Assembly (NCBI GenBank): GCA_009760855.2
Contig: WPIO01000010.1
Coordinates: forward strand, 1,825,001-1,889,000
Reading direction: 5' to 3'
Origin: Cristatella mucedo
Lineage: Eukaryota > Bryozoa > Phylactolaemata > Cristatellidae
DNA: 64,000 nt
Positions 37,784 through 50,800 of this stretch are shown one piece after another; the first letter of the stretch is position 1, and each line of letters opens with the position of its first letter. A model generated the notes under the pieces. It did not search any database and had not been told where the DNA came from. It saw nothing but the letters and a program-made list of their open reading frames with translations. Both the position numbers and the translations under genes were made by a program.

Positions 37784-38015
37784 TAGCAGCTTCGTCGGGA
37801 AAAGTGATACCTAGAACTCGGCCGTTTTTCATCAGTAGAAGTTTGCTTAGGAGAAAGATTCAATTAGGATAGGTGGAGGTAAAGTAAAAATAAATTCCGA
37901 TTACTGCCATGTTTAGTAATTGACAGAAAAGCCTCAACGGATATCACTGTCGATTGCAATGGGAGCTCTTGTGATAAATCAAACTACCGCAAGAACTGAA
38001 TCACAACCAGTCTCA
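37784..38015. repeat. Dispersed repeat, second copy
   Basis: Direct repeat of 36711-36960 at a spacing of about 1.07 kb. The copies are clearly diverged, with shared words such as CTTAGGA, GGATAGGTGG and CTCTTGTGATAAATCAAAC. Confidence 0.5.
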
Positions 38016-40200
38016 CTAGGAGACCTTGTTTTTCCTGCTGCTATAAATTATGTAAGGTACAATAATGCACAATGTGTGGTTGAATCAGACGGGCTGCACT
38101 TTTAAACTTGTAAAAATGACTGAGCAACGCCGAAGCGAAGCTACACCCGAAATCAAAGTCGAGGCTGCGACAATGGCTTCCCTTTGCTAGCTTCGAGTAT
38201 GACGTATGACGTACCGCGTCGGGTAGATGTGCTGCCAGAAAACTAGACGCAGATACGCGATAGAGCTGGGAAGAAAACATTTAATTAAGCTTTTGCGGAA
38301 AATAAATGAAGACCATCTCATCTATTATTCGGATATCGTGGTACATTATCTAATGCGCCTTGATTACTATATTCATGCAAAAGAACTAAAACCTTGACCA
38401 AAAATTTCGGAGACGACCTACTTGCCAGACTAACTAGTGACCGATTGTAGACCGATTAGCTAAGCGCTATCGCGTATACACACGGTTTAATGCTACCGAT
38501 CAAACAAACAACCTTAGCTGAGAATAGTGTTTGATCTAATTACGAATGCTTGAAGTATTAGCGTCTCCAGCACTATTTAACTTATCTGGCGAGAGCGAGT
38601 GAAAACTCTGACCTGTGGGTCTGAAGGGTAGGCGTTATCGCTACCACGTGATGCATCGCAGGTTGCAGCCCAGGGAATGACCGTGTCAGCAGCCGGCACT
38701 CATTTGGTGTGCCCACCGCTGAGTTCAGCGAGCCTACTTGCGACAGCCCTAGCTTGAGTACAACACGCCGGCACTTGCATGGCTGCCATCATTAACGAAG
38801 GCCGGTTCGCTTATGCCCATAGCTAGCGGTTGTCAGCTACGGCCTAATTATGCGTGCGGGTAAGTCCAAGAAGCTGACAAAGATCAACCGAGAGAGCTCG
38901 ACTCATTGAAAGACTAAAGTGGCAATCTACTCACCAACGGCGGCGGCTCTTCAGGCGTCAGACGAGAGTTACATAATCACACGATAATTCAAGCAAGCTT
39001 GACGTACGCAAGTGTATCGGTAGCAGTGCACTCCTGAGAGCCGGCGATATCTGACTCGGATGGACCGAACCAAGGCTTCTCTGGAAATCGCAGCGTACCT
39101 ACCAACAATGGCTTTCCTTCCGCTAGCTTCCAGTCTGACGCCAAGCTCTGCGAAACCCGAAGGACGCTGACAATTCATTGGTCGGAAATAAACGATACAA
39201 ATACGATTCGTTTTCTCTGCTTCAACTTTCTGTAGCGAAATGGCTACCGAAACCTTTACCAGCCTTTTAGCACTCTGTCGGGCACCAGTTGCGTACCGCT
39301 GAGGCTGCGCGTACGCTGGCTGCAAAAAACTCTCAAATAAAACCCTGAATAATTAAATTAAACTCTTAAATAAAACTTAGTCTTTGTGGACTAGCGGGAT
39401 CACATGCAGAGATATAATACTATGTCCTCGAAAGAGGCCGCTAGTCGATGACTTGCAAGCACGAGAATTTACAGCGTCTCTTACAGTAAACCTCGCTGGC
39501 AGGGCTGCAGAAGCGACGTCCTGCATCTGAGCTGGCGAGCGGCAGGCGAACTCGCAGCCAATGCTGGCTGCTCGAACGTGGAGATTCAGGCTGCATAATA
39601 GCCTGGCTGCTCTGACAGGAAGTGAAAGATGCAAACATATGAGCTTCACCTAAGGCCAGGAGTTGAATGTGAAGAGATTCTCCAGAGCTGCACCATAAAG
39701 GCTTAGCTCTTAAAGCATAATCCTGTCTAATTTAAGATCGTCATTTGAAGTCACATAGACCTATGATGATGCATCAGAACGAAGGTTTCTTAGGTATCTA
39801 TGTTTCGGCAGCATCTTGCAAGCCAGCAATGTAACCGACCACCAAAGTATACCAGGATTACTCATTTCCTGTAGTTGCTCATGGATTTTTGCCTGAGAAG
39901 CTAAAATGTACGCCCCACCTGCATGATATCTACCGCTGGACGCTGTTGGATTGTAGTTTTTCACAGTGGCCTACGCAACGCTGAAAATACCCGATAGTAA
40001 TTCAAGGGTCAAACGAAACGAATCTAGTTGCAGCTCCGAGAGCCGAAACGATACCGGAAATTAAGCACCGTATTTATTTACACTGCAGTAAGTTGCCCTT
40101 TATCTGATCCTTCCGAAATTCCAATACTCCGAAGAGCTAGTAATTCATAGAATTGTATGCTTCAAATACAAAATACTGAACATCGATTATTTAGAACAAT
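38016..40200. other. Intergenic, no recognised gene
   Basis: A 118-codon - frame at 38969-39325 and a 90-codon - frame at 39377-39649 show no family motifs and have an Arg/Ser composition typical of chance frames. A short reversed L2 3' tail (ATTCGATATAGCACCCTCGG, then AGAACTTAATCTCTATC) follows at about 40205-40300. Confidence 0.4.
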
Positions 40201-40204
40201 GCAC

Positions 40205-40305
40205 CAAGCTATAATAATAATATTAATAATAATAATACATTCGATATAGCACCCTCGGAGAACTTAATCTCTATCTAAGCACTTTACATTTGCTAAAAAA
40301 GAAGC
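40205..40305 (-). mobile_element. Short L2/SINE 3' tail relic
   Basis: An (AAT)n tract followed by GATATAGCACCCTCGGAGAA is the reverse complement of the L2/SINE 3' terminus. A comparable relic occurs at 42350-42415. Confidence 0.5.
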
Positions 40306-40732
40306 AATTGAATGTATCGCAAACCATTTTTCAGTACTATTAACCTCAGCGTGAAAAATCGGCCGGCACGGATTTTTGAAAACAAATCGATATGTGCCCT
40401 AGACAAAGTGTAGTCTCTTGCGATCGCTAACTGATCAGATTGCCTCAGCGCCAGATTAGTATTCACTTACAAAGCTACTGCATTATACTTAATACTATGC
40501 ATCTGGCGCCGACATTTTGTTTAAATAGCTCTTTGTTAAGGTACGCTTTCTTTACAGCAGCACCTGAAGACTATTTGACACCATGACTCTCGCTTGCTAC
40601 TTCAGTTTCTCAAAAAAGAGGAGGCGACTAGGAGTCCTTCGGGTAGCAACGCTTAGGCAGGCAGACTACTCATTGGTTTTTAAGGGAGGCTATTTTTCTT
40701 AGCAATACTGTAGTGGTACATTTTATTGGAAT

Positions 40733-40786
40733 GATGTTTTCCAGGAGCATATATTTATATTTGTATATATGTCCGTGGAAAACATC
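40733..40786. repeat. 11-bp perfect inverted repeat beside a CA/TA microsatellite
   Basis: GATGTTTTCCA (40733-40743) pairs with TGGAAAACATC (40776-40786) around a 32-nt AT-rich loop. It lies just left of a (CA)n(TA)n tract. It may be the remains of a small foldback element. Confidence 0.5.
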
Positions 40787-40795
40787 GTTTTAACA

Positions 40796-40812
40796 CACCC
40801 ACCCACACACCC

Positions 40813-40865
<53 letters not shown>

Positions 40866-40866
40866 C
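40796..40866. repeat. (CA)n(TA)n microsatellite
   Basis: An imperfect CACC/CACA start leads into a pure CA run and then a TA run, immediately 5' of an L2 fragment. Confidence 0.95.
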
Positions 40867-40914
40867 TGCATCGGTACATACACGTTTATACGTTTATATG
40901 TTTAGATAAGGATA

Positions 40915-41607
40915 CCACATCCCGTCTTGACTTCTGTAACTCACTGCTTACTGGCCTACCGGCATGTGCAGTCAGGCGATTACAGACGGTGCCAAACTCC
41001 ACAGCTAGGCTTGTCTGTCGTGAGCTTCGAAGTTGCCGCATCACACCACTTTTCGCCGACCTGCACTGGCTACCAGCCAAGCAACGGATCGACTTCAAAG
41101 TCTTGTCACTCACTTTTAGGTTACTTCATTCTTTGGCTCCAGTCTATCTCTCACATCTACTCCCCCATCAGGCCAAGCATCGTACCACCCGCCTCTCGGA
41201 ATCCAACAGTTTACCAATACCTCGTACAAACCTCAAATCCTTTGGAGACCGTGCATTTAGTTCGTATTCTCCCAAAGCCTGGAACTCACTCCCGACTTGT
41301 GTCACAACATCCCTTGACTTGACCACATTTAAAAAGAACTTAAAAACACACCTATTTAGGAAAGCATTCAGTGAGTCCCTGTGATTAGTCCTTCATGTGC
41401 TTATGTGTGCATGCTGCCACTAACCACATTTGCATGCTGACCCTGTTCATGTCACCCCTAACCATGTTATTCATGCTGTTTATCAAGCATGATATTACTT
41501 ACCATTCAATCACGCTTCCCTTGCAGCAAATGTAAAGCCCCTAGAAAGAGAGCGAGTTCTCTCAGGGCGCTATATCAAGTGCATTAGTAGTATTATTATT
41601 ATTATAC
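40915..41607 (+). mobile_element. L2/CR1-type LINE 3' fragment, long copy
   Basis: The frame 40989-41384 is open and carries SCRITPLFADLHWLPAKQRI, LAPVYLSHLLPHQAKHRTTR and GDRAFSSYSPKAWNSLPTC, the hallmark C-terminal RT-ORF segment. A family 3'UTR and a (TTA)n tail end at about 41607. It is 5'-truncated at a CCCGTCTTGACTTCTGTAAC segment that also occurs in the RT thumb region of the copy at 47.6 kb. Confidence 0.85.
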
Positions 41608-41679
41608 GTGCGTGTGTCTGTGTCTGTATCCGTGTGAGTCTGTGTATTTTTCTGTGTGCAAATATGCACATACGTACAT

Positions 41680-42345
41680 ATCACTCCAACGCAAAAGTAT
41701 TTGGACGGTCAAATCGAGATTTGCTCAATTACCTTCATTTCCTAAGCTCCCGACTGAAGTAAAGCTGGGATTCTTGTTCTGTCGCCTAATTACTCGATGC
41801 CCAGTACAGATGGCCATGATAGATGGGCACTTGCGGAAAATATGTGGATTATTTATTTTTCCAGGAAAAGCCAGTCATCACCAGTCACCAGTCATGCTGA
41901 AGGTCGCCGAACAGTCGAGCTTCGTGAGGAGTAAAATCATGCACCGTACGAGCCTGAACACTCGTACGGTCAAATTGCTGCCACTTTATCAATTCCGAAG
42001 GTTGCGGTTTTCAATGTGAAGAAGAAGATAGAGAAGACCAGGAGCCCTGAAAATGCTGCACGGTCAGGCCGGCCCCTTGTGGGCACAACTAGACGGGAAA
42101 AAACTCTCCTCTGGTTCCAGGACAGTTTTGCTTCGGCGAAATCTCGTGTTAACAGTCTGCATGCATCTTCTGGGAAGCGAGCTATGGGCGACCCTGTCTG
42201 GAGGCTATTAGACGAGGCGGCTATTAGACGAGGCTGGAGGTCTCTGCATTCTCGAATAGGAAAAAAGAAAACCTCTTTTGTTGGCAAAACTGACGATTCG
42301 TACAGAGTAGGCTAAGGCTTGAATCTACGAAACTGCAGACGTTGG
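41680..42345 (+). mobile_element. Decayed Tc1/mariner-like DNA transposon
   Basis: A TIR-like CAACGCAAAAGTATTTGGAC at about 41687 resembles Tc1-family ends. The frame 42016-42315 contains SGRPLVGTTRREKTLLWFQD and VWRLLDEAAIRRGWRSL, which I read as the DNA-binding region (SGRP hook, then a helix-turn-helix with RLLxEAGL) of a Tc1-like transposase. A 16-bp tandem duplication (TATTAGACGAGGCGGC) disrupts it. The catalytic DDE half is missing. Confidence 0.4.
41943..41970. repeat. 10-bp perfect hairpin
   Basis: ACCGTACGAG (41943-41952) pairs with CTCGTACGGT (41961-41970) around an 8-nt loop, inside the Tc1-like relic. Confidence 0.6.
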
Positions 42346-42349
42346 GTGC

Positions 42350-42420
42350 AATAATAATATTAATAATAATAGTACATTTGATAGAGCGCCCTAAGAGAAC
42401 TTTATCCGTTTTGGGCGAAT
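42350..42420 (-). mobile_element. Short L2/SINE 3' tail relic
   Basis: An (AAT)n tract is followed by GATAGAGCGCCCTAAGAGAA, the reverse complement of the L2/SINE end. Confidence 0.5.
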
Positions 42421-42974
42421 GGAGGGAATAAAGCGAATTCACGTTTATTTTCGAACCGCAAAAGGAGGCTGTACGTGCGTCGGCGACACAACGAAGCCTA
42501 CTCACCCGATTGCCTGCAGCCAGCGGTCAATTTGGAAAAAAACATCTGTCGTGGTATTCGGGTGCTTCAGCGGAAATTCTTACAAAGCCCTGTACCGCAT
42601 ACCGGGCCTCGTGGTCTTAAGGCGTCTTTTTCGAACTTTTTCACAACTTAAGACTTACAATTCAAATTTTAGTACTTACAACAGCCTATGGTAGCTTAAC
42701 GGCCGATGTTTTTGCAACGTTTAATCAGCACAATGCCTTGGCGAGTCCAACGGGTCACAGTAAATAAGAGCGGTGCAACGTCATATTAGCACGACATATT
42801 AATTGCGATGTGCGATATTTGCGAGAACATGTATCTTGCTCTTGTTTCTACTAGTGCTCATACCCTTGGTAACACTAACGTTCGATATTTACTCGACACG
42901 ACGTAGGTTAGGGAGGAGTCATGGCGGCTGCCCTATTGTATCTGAATACTTTTGTTTTAAGAGTATATAAATAT

Positions 42975-43055
42975 ACACACATATATATATGTGCATATAA
43001 ATGCCCAAATATATTCATATTTACAGGTATATATATGCATGATTTATGCAGTGGC

Positions 43056-43101
<46 letters not shown>
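42975..43101. repeat. AT-rich tract with a (TA)n microsatellite
   Basis: ATATATAC-type irregular repeats run into a long TA run (about 43059-43101). Open frames crossing it on both strands (Ile/Tyr repeats) are artefacts. Confidence 0.9.
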
Positions 43102-43103
<2 letters not shown>

Positions 43104-43109
43104 ATATCT

Positions 43110-45300
43110 GAGGCACTGCATACATTGAGGCCAAGGGCGTTGGAGCTTGGAAGAAGGTACAGCGCCGAGCACCTTTCGATTCTAGACACAACCCGAGGCT
43201 ATCCTTAGATTTAGGTAGGGAGCAGTGCTAGAGAGAAAACTTCCGTAGCAACTTGTTTTGCCAGGGCTTATCTTATCGAATGCTAGTTGGCCTACAAAGC
43301 TCACCTGGGACGTCCCGCCGGTACGCGACCGTCAGGTCCCGCCGATTAGGTGCCCGACAATTATGCCTTTCCTTGTAGGTCCCGAGGTAATTACATCCCG
43401 GAACAAATCGGTACCGGAAGTTAAGATACCTAAAAAGATTAATTTTTAAATTATCTTAGGTCCAACACAGGAGCAATTTAACTAAATTAAATTTCATTGT
43501 AGTTGAACTGTTAAAGTAATAGTTTTAATGACTACATAACTCGATATATTACCTATTACGTATGTTTACTTTAATTATATCGTTTTAAGTTAAATTTATC
43601 ATGCATTATTGCCATTAGTTGCATTAATTCTTATGTCATCAGAAATTTGTGAGTGAGATCTCGAAGATAGTCATTGAGATCCCAATCTGCACATGTTCTG
43701 ACGACGTTTAACGTACGGTCATCTGCACGTTAATATTTCTTCGTTTATCTGGTGCGGGTGCATCTGCCATCGACTGCTCGTACTGAAAATCTCGACTTTC
43801 CTGAATTATTTTTAACCCACGGGTGATACACAAAATCGAAGAGTGTTTTGCGTGGAATTCCACTTGATGGTGCCGGTGGCAAACTTCTTCATAGAAACGT
43901 GTTCAATCTTGATCGTTGAAACCCCGGCAGTAAACATCCCAGACAGCTAAGAAGACGATTGCTCCAGACTTTATCAAGTAATGGTTTCACTCGAGGTATC
44001 CGATTTATTTTATTCTGTTACAGCACAGTTCGGTTCGAAATTATCTAGAATACCTGGTCCAACTTGTAGTAGTCTTCATATGTCAGCCAACGTCTCCCGA
44101 AGTGAATGCTAGGAAGCGATTGTCACAACCAAAGAATGGCCTCAATTTTATCTGTTTCTGTATGCTGACTAGCTTCTATATGCAAGCTTATTCAAAGTTT
44201 GGCCATTACATGGGCTTGCCTTTCTGAGCAGCTTAAAAACTCAATTGATATGCTGAGTACACTGCAGCATTCTAGCTATCAATTAGCTTATCGATGGCCG
44301 ACGTGATGCTAGGCTTAGCTGATCTACGAAATTCATCTGTCAAGACATCGATGTATGAAGCTAAGCGGCATGATTTGCTCTCCAGCGAGCTGAAGTTCAT
44401 TACCATCGCCCCATCGTAGCGCTCGTTTGTAAGAAGCTAAATCTTCGTTAGGCCAAATAATCGGAAAGAGCTTGAATGACTTGAGGCGGTAAAATTCAAA
44501 AGTCATAACGCAGGTCCCTTCTAGGTACAAAGTTTACTGTTTACACGGATCTCGTAAGCACTTAGTTGTTAAAAGTCAGAGATGTAAATGCCTTGGTAAT
44601 ATATTTTTCTAAATGTGGATATATATACCGTGCATAAAGTACCTATTTGTACGTGTACGCATATACTTCCAAGGCACCTATCTCTAATAATAATAAGTGC
44701 CGTAGTTGGAAACCATAGAAAAAAGTTTTAGCATCTACGAGGACATAGGAAAGTCCACTCCTTACCCCAGTGCAGGGGTAAGGAGTGGAAGTGTGCGCCA
44801 TTTGTAATCAAAGTGAGAGCTCGAATGTTTGCTTGCAGATCGCCAACCTCTTTCTTTGGTATTGGATTCTGGCGTTAAAGCCTGCTGAAACTGTCAATGA
44901 AGTTTGATCTGATGTTTTGTCACTGATGCAGGGTACATGACACATAGGATAGTGCCCTTGACGAGCACGCTTCTGTACAATCTATCCGTTTACAAAGTCA
45001 TAGACATTTCCTTTAATTTATGAAACAACTTTAAAGGACGTGCCGTGGTAAGCTCAGGCTTGAACGCTACTTCAAGAAGTCTGGGTTTTATGGAAATCTT
45101 GTTGACTTCCACAACTTCCTTCGGGTCTAGACTTGCAAGATTAGAAACGAGAGGGCCTCTTTTTATATTCATAAACTGTAGTTTGCCTGTCAGACCCAAA
45201 ATAGACTTATAAGAGAGAAAACTATTTGCTAGCTAATACTGAGATTCATCACTCCCCAGCTAATTGCGTTTCGGCCGAAAAGTGTTCATAATCCTTCACT
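43110..45300. other. Intergenic, no recognised gene
   Basis: No frame longer than about 70 codons has a family signature here. The only structured item I see is the perfect hairpin at 44755-44788. Confidence 0.4.
44755..44788. repeat. 14-bp perfect inverted repeat with a 6-nt loop
   Basis: CCACTCCTTACCCC (44755-44768) and GGGGTAAGGAGTGG (44775-44788) flank AGTGCA. It is GC-rich relative to its surroundings, with no T-run that would suggest a terminator. Confidence 0.75.
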
Positions 45301-45419
45301 GAAAAAATTTGCACGTTTGTGCCCGCATAAAGCCCCATCCAGCTAAAGCAATTGCTGAATCGCAATCTGTGACCATCCCTCACAGATTTTCTGAGGTTTA
45401 TACTGTCGATGCAGCCGCT

Positions 45420-46745
45420 TTAATAAGGTCTATTTAAAAGAGCTCTTCTTCTGAAGATCCTATATCATCACCTCGGCAGTCTTCACTGGCAGACAAGCTT
45501 AGCCCAGCCATTGCCGAGATTTTTAAGGAGTCTCTGGAACAATGGGTTGTACCCAAGTTCTTCAAATCGGCCATTGTTAAAATGATACTTTGAAAGCCCA
45601 GATTTAATATGGAGGCCCTTGAAAAATACTACCACACTAACGAGCTGGCAGCACACATTGAAAGGGATGAAAATTCAGAAAGTTTTAAATTAGAGTTAAA
45701 GCGAAAGCACGCCTCTGAAACTGTTCTCCTCCGTCAAGCCAATGACATTCTGAGCAGCAGCAGTTACTCGAATGTCACTGCCCTAGTACTTCTAGTTCTA
45801 GCAGTTGCACTCTACTCTATTGATAACGATACCCTACGTGATTGATTGAGAACATGGATTATTCTGGCAGACGAGGCACTGGCTAAGTTAAAAAGGCATT
45901 TGTCCGATCTTGTTCAATCCGTGTCGTATGCGGGTCAGGTCTCATCCACCAGACCTATCACCTGTGAAGTCCCTCAAGGGTCCATCATCGACCCTTTGCT
46001 GCTCTCCATTTATATATATTATTGTATATATTATTATATATAGATATATTATATATATCTAATTTACAGATATATATATATTCATTTTTATATTTATTCT
46101 CAATTTATATATATTTATATATATATTCAACCTCTGGGAAATATAATTCGGGTAGGTGGAATAGGCGATCGCTTTTATTCAGATGGTACTCAGCTGCACT
46201 TAATCATTTAATCCCTCGGAATCTGCTGCAGCGACTGGTGAACTGAATGCTCGCTTTGCATACATTCGATTCGGCAAACGTGCTAACACTAAACGACGAT
46301 AAAATGGAATCGCTACTAATAGGACTCCCCGAGCAGGTGGCTTAATGACAAGGCTTTTCTCTTTTGGTTGGTGATGCTGCTGTGCGATCATCGCCTTGTG
46401 CTTGAGATGGAAACATTGTCTTCTACAGCAGCAGAAATTAGGCACCGTCTCCTACGGTGGCTTGCAAAACATTGAACTAGTACCTTGGTTCTGTCTCGGC
46501 TAGATTATTGTAATTCCCTTTTGGCTACAAACAAAGCCCCCATGCTACTGCAGCCGGCAAATAATATGGCTGCAAGGCTAGTTTAAAAATTCCAGAGGTT
46601 TGACCATGTGTCTCCTTTGCTGAAACAGTACGGATGGCTGCCGGTTAACCAACGGATACAGAGCAAATTTCTTACGTTGGCCCACAATGCCCCCCACAGC
46701 TTGGTTATTTCATATCTAGCTTAACTACTACAACCGTTTCAGCAT
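45420..46745 (+). mobile_element. Decayed L2/CR1-type LINE, reverse transcriptase region (copy 1)
   Basis: The fragments are in LINE order. Near 45500 is a linker-like EWVVPK-type segment in shifted frames. Then come ETVLLRQANDILSSSSYSN and a degenerate motif A (LLVLAVALYSIDNDTL) at 45609-45845. VPQGSIIDPLLL is at about 45970. The catalytic box is changed from YADDTQL to YSDGTQL near 46175. An RT C-terminal MAARLV/WLPVNQRI segment lies near 46570-46700. A (TA)n expansion at about 46010-46130 has been inserted. Multiple stops are present. Confidence 0.7.
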
Positions 46746-46759
46746 CTTCGTGCCCTTAG

Positions 46760-47830
46760 GTTCTGCATGGACGATGCATTTGCTGTTCCATTCCTTCGTA
46801 ACTCGTTGAATGTGCCAGATTAGCTCAATGGACTTTCTAGAAAGTTCCTTGCTAGTAAGTTCCAGTCTAGCTTTAGAGCTAATCACTCCACATAATCAGC
46901 ATAGCTTAGGGTGTACAACGGCCTACTTATGAATGACAACATGGGTAGAGGTATCTCTGCTTAATTTGCTCAATCTTTCGTCAGCTTTTGAGACTATCGA
47001 CCACCAAGTTCTTCTTGAGCGCCTCTCATCTCGCCTGGGCATCACTGGCACTGCTCTACAATTGCCCAGGTCCTATCTCAGTGGGAGACTTCGGAGTACA
47101 GATGTGAATGGACAAAAGTCATCCGAGGCACCTCTGAAATATAGTGCCTCAGGGCTCCGTGCAAGGTCTGGTTCTTTTCTCGGTCAATACTCTGCCTCTT
47201 GCCGATGTGATTGCCAAGCACAATCTAGGCTTTCACTTCTATTCGGATGACACTCAGTTGTACCTACGCTTTGATACCTTCGAGCCGTTTATTCCCAGCC
47301 TTCGAGCACCTCGAATTTTCTCAACTCCCTTGCTGTATATATATTGATGACATTTGCACATGAATGGCAGCAAATTTTCTTAAACTAAATGATGGTAAAA
47401 CTAACGTAATAGTTATGGGATAACCAAGAGTGATTCAGAAATTGGAAAGGCCAACGCTCAAAATCGGCTCTACCAGCATATCTCCTGCTTCATCTGCACG
47501 AAATCTACGTGTCATGTTCCAAAGTGACCTTTCGTTATACGACCACATCAGCTCCACAGTCAAGTCTGCCTACTTTCAGCTACATAACATTGCTAAAACT
47601 TGGGATTGTTTAGATAAGTATACCACATCTAAGTTGATCCATACATTAGTGACATCCCGTCTTGAATTCTGTAGCTGTGTCCATGCCCAATTAAATCCAT
47701 ATCCAATCCTGTGTCCATGCTTTCTGTCATGCTCCTCTGACCAGAATGGCCGCCGTGTTCATGCTTTCCGTCATGCTCCTCTGACAAGAATGGCCGCCGT
47801 GTCTATGTTGCTGCCCATGCTCCGCTGACC
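46760..47830 (+). mobile_element. Decayed L2/CR1-type LINE, reverse transcriptase region (copy 2)
   Basis: Motif A, NLSSAFETIDHQVLLERL, is at about 46960-47020. [12 protein letters not shown] (47144) and the catalytic box [11 protein letters not shown] at about 47245 follow in a shifted frame. A thumb-region frame at 47430-47690 (ARNLRVMFQSDLSLYDHIS) ends where a 45-bp tandem repeat begins. It lies head-to-tail with copy 1 and is frameshifted more than once. Confidence 0.75.
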
Positions 47831-47835
47831 AGAAT
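47705..47835. repeat. Tandem repeat of about 45 bp, 2.5 copies
   Basis: CATGCTTTCTGTCATGCTCC plus TCTGACCAGAATGGCCGCCG repeats with small changes, then recurs in partial form (CATGCTCCGCTGACCAGAATGG). It appears to have arisen within the LINE ORF. Confidence 0.65.
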
Positions 47836-49218
47836 GGTCCACTGCAACGCAAGTCGCAAGACGTTAGGCCACTCCTGAAGCCAGAATTATATTTGGTCTA
47901 AGTGCGCAGGTGTCGCTGCCGCAGGTAAAAAAATACATATTGAATAACTCAAAAGCGTCGTTTATGGAAGAGCAGAAGAGCCGTTTCGGCGACCATCACT
48001 CCAATAACAGCATGCGCACACGATCGCCAGCAGATCGCCAAAAGTCAGAATTGTTAGAATAATATGTTCTACAGAGTTCAATAAAAGAATACGTTCAGAA
48101 TATGGTTTCAAAACGCAAATTAATAATTAAAGATTTCTTTGCACAGTAAGCATTTTGGTCATCAGGATGGCAACCAAGTCTTTTATCGAGTAACGATCCG
48201 AGACAATCAATGAATTCCATGTACTATATGTCATCGTAGACCGACATACGATCACAGTGACTTTCAGAGGCAATAGGACTAAAATTGAGCTTGCCTGCAA
48301 CACACTACTGCCTCATAAATAGTTAAGTGTTATGCCGGTAATCCTTGATAGTAGTCCGTGTGCCACCAATCACTAGCTGACGCAGTCGCATCGAGCGCCA
48401 CCTTTTCTCGCCTGAACACAAGGCCTCAAACGGCAATAGAACTCTTTGTCAGGAAAGTACACTTACATGTGTTGGCTTCAGTCCTAATATTCATCATTCG
48501 CAAGCTTGAGATGCAGCGGCCTGAGCTCGGGCCTGAGCCAGGCAAGCCGTAGCCTTCACCTTAGCTTCACCGAACACACAACGGTCGATTCGCATATTCG
48601 TTCAGGCCCCAAGTGTCAGCTACAGCCAAGCAAGTAACATCAAGGCATGACAATCCGATGTTTTGAGCCGACGTCAGGTGCTCAGCTAGTTATCGTAATG
48701 AAGTTTATATAAGCTCTCACACCCGTCATGTTTACAAACTTGGTGAAATTGCAACAACATACTGGATGCGAAGATCCTTAACAGCATTGAAAACGTACCT
48801 TCCGTTGTCTCCACCGATACAGACATGGGGTAGCAAACGCTGGAGCAAAGAAGAGTCGAGTTGAATACTATTCGGAATTCGGATATATGTTGAATATGTA
48901 AATCAGCAAGGAAGCCGTGTGAGCTACCGAAACATAAACTACTGAGAGAGGGGTCGCAGTTCGGGAGATCCCAGCTCTGGTTTAGTCTAGTGGTTATGGT
49001 GCTCACCGAAAACAAGGGCAATGCAAGCGTAATCGATGACCGAGGCCGCGTGCTTCGAGCTGCGGTGTCATACGTGAAGCGTCGGAATAGATTAGATCAT
49101 GCCTAGTCATGCAGAACCACGAAATGGTCATGCTTTAAAAATCAGTAAAAACCCCACAAAGAGTGACCCTTGATCATCTCTTAGTGGCATCCCTAGTTAG
49201 CAACGTGAGAAGGATCAC
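47836..49218. other. Intergenic, no recognised gene
   Basis: No family motif was seen in any frame. A 111-codon - frame (48686-49021) has Ser/Leu/Cys-rich composition and no recognisable domain. Confidence 0.35.
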
Positions 49219-49757
<539 letters not shown>

Positions 49758-50510
49758 AAAACCAGATAACCAAAGTTGCTCATAACATTAGTTTGCGAAA
49801 AAGAAAACAAACAGAACGACGAATGGGAAGCCGATAATGAATAAGAAGCAAGAGCTAAAGAAGCAAAGTGCACGCACGTGCAATGAGTGACACTCGTTCA
49901 ATTCGCCTATAAAAGCCTTACAACAAGAAAGCACGTACGCGCATTAATATGGGGATGGTCTACAGCCGAAAAAATGATGCCAATAAAGCTTACTAAAGGC
50001 TTAGGCTCAGCCACCCAGATTATCAGATCAATAATATCCTATTTTTCCATTCCTAAGGACATGCGTATAGCAGACACGACAGGATCAGAAACTCTCGGGC
50101 ACGATGCAAAGAGAATCTTAGGGATGGGGTCTAAGACATTGTTGGTAGTCTTGAGAATCTCCTGAAAATTAGTTCGAATGCAACGGCTCGGAAAGTACCC
50201 TATGAGACTGGGAATCGTGAACGTTCTATATCCTCAAAATTGTCTAAAAACTGGCATCTTTCACGATCGGATTATAATGCACTAATCGTTGGTTACACCA
50301 GTGCCTAAATCTGCGATGAATTTTGCACTGATCGTCTGTACATTGAAAGGCTACACGTTTCTTAAGGTTAAACACATAGCAATGTTCATTCACGTAAAAG
50401 TGATGGCTCTTTAATGAGCGCCTTTACAGCAAGTAAGAATTAATAACTATCTCTGCTGCTAATATTCTGAAGAAATACCGAATAATATAATATATATATA
50501 ATAATAATAA

Positions 50511-50800
50511 TAATAAATAGCAATACGAGTAGGATAAAACGGTATTCTCACTGCCACTATTATTCTAGGCTGACATGCAATTCAACAGGCAGAGCTAAGT
50601 CAGCCAGGGGAGTGAAACGACGGCGAAAAGGAAATGCATCGGGCAGGTGCCGCCGCCGAAAGCAGAGATTGACCAGCAGCCTGCATACAGCTGCCAGTGA
50701 CCGTGCCGGTAGCGATCGGCAGTGGATCGATCGGAATGCGGTTCAAACTTGCGATCTAAAAATACTCGAACAATTTGTGGGAGCTCGTGCTTCATGTGCC
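50511..50800. repeat. Direct repeat, first copy (~290 bp)
   Basis: It shares GGAAATGCA.CGGGCA, GACCAGCAGCC/GATCAGCAGCC, GTGACCGTGCCGGTAGCGAT and GCAGTGGATCGATCGGAATG plus CGGTTCAAACTT with 51424-51690. It has no coding signature. Confidence 0.65.

Noticed and set aside
38969-39325. A 118-codon frame on the - strand
   Set aside because: It has no recognisable motif, splice context or partner, and its composition resembles chance frames in this region.
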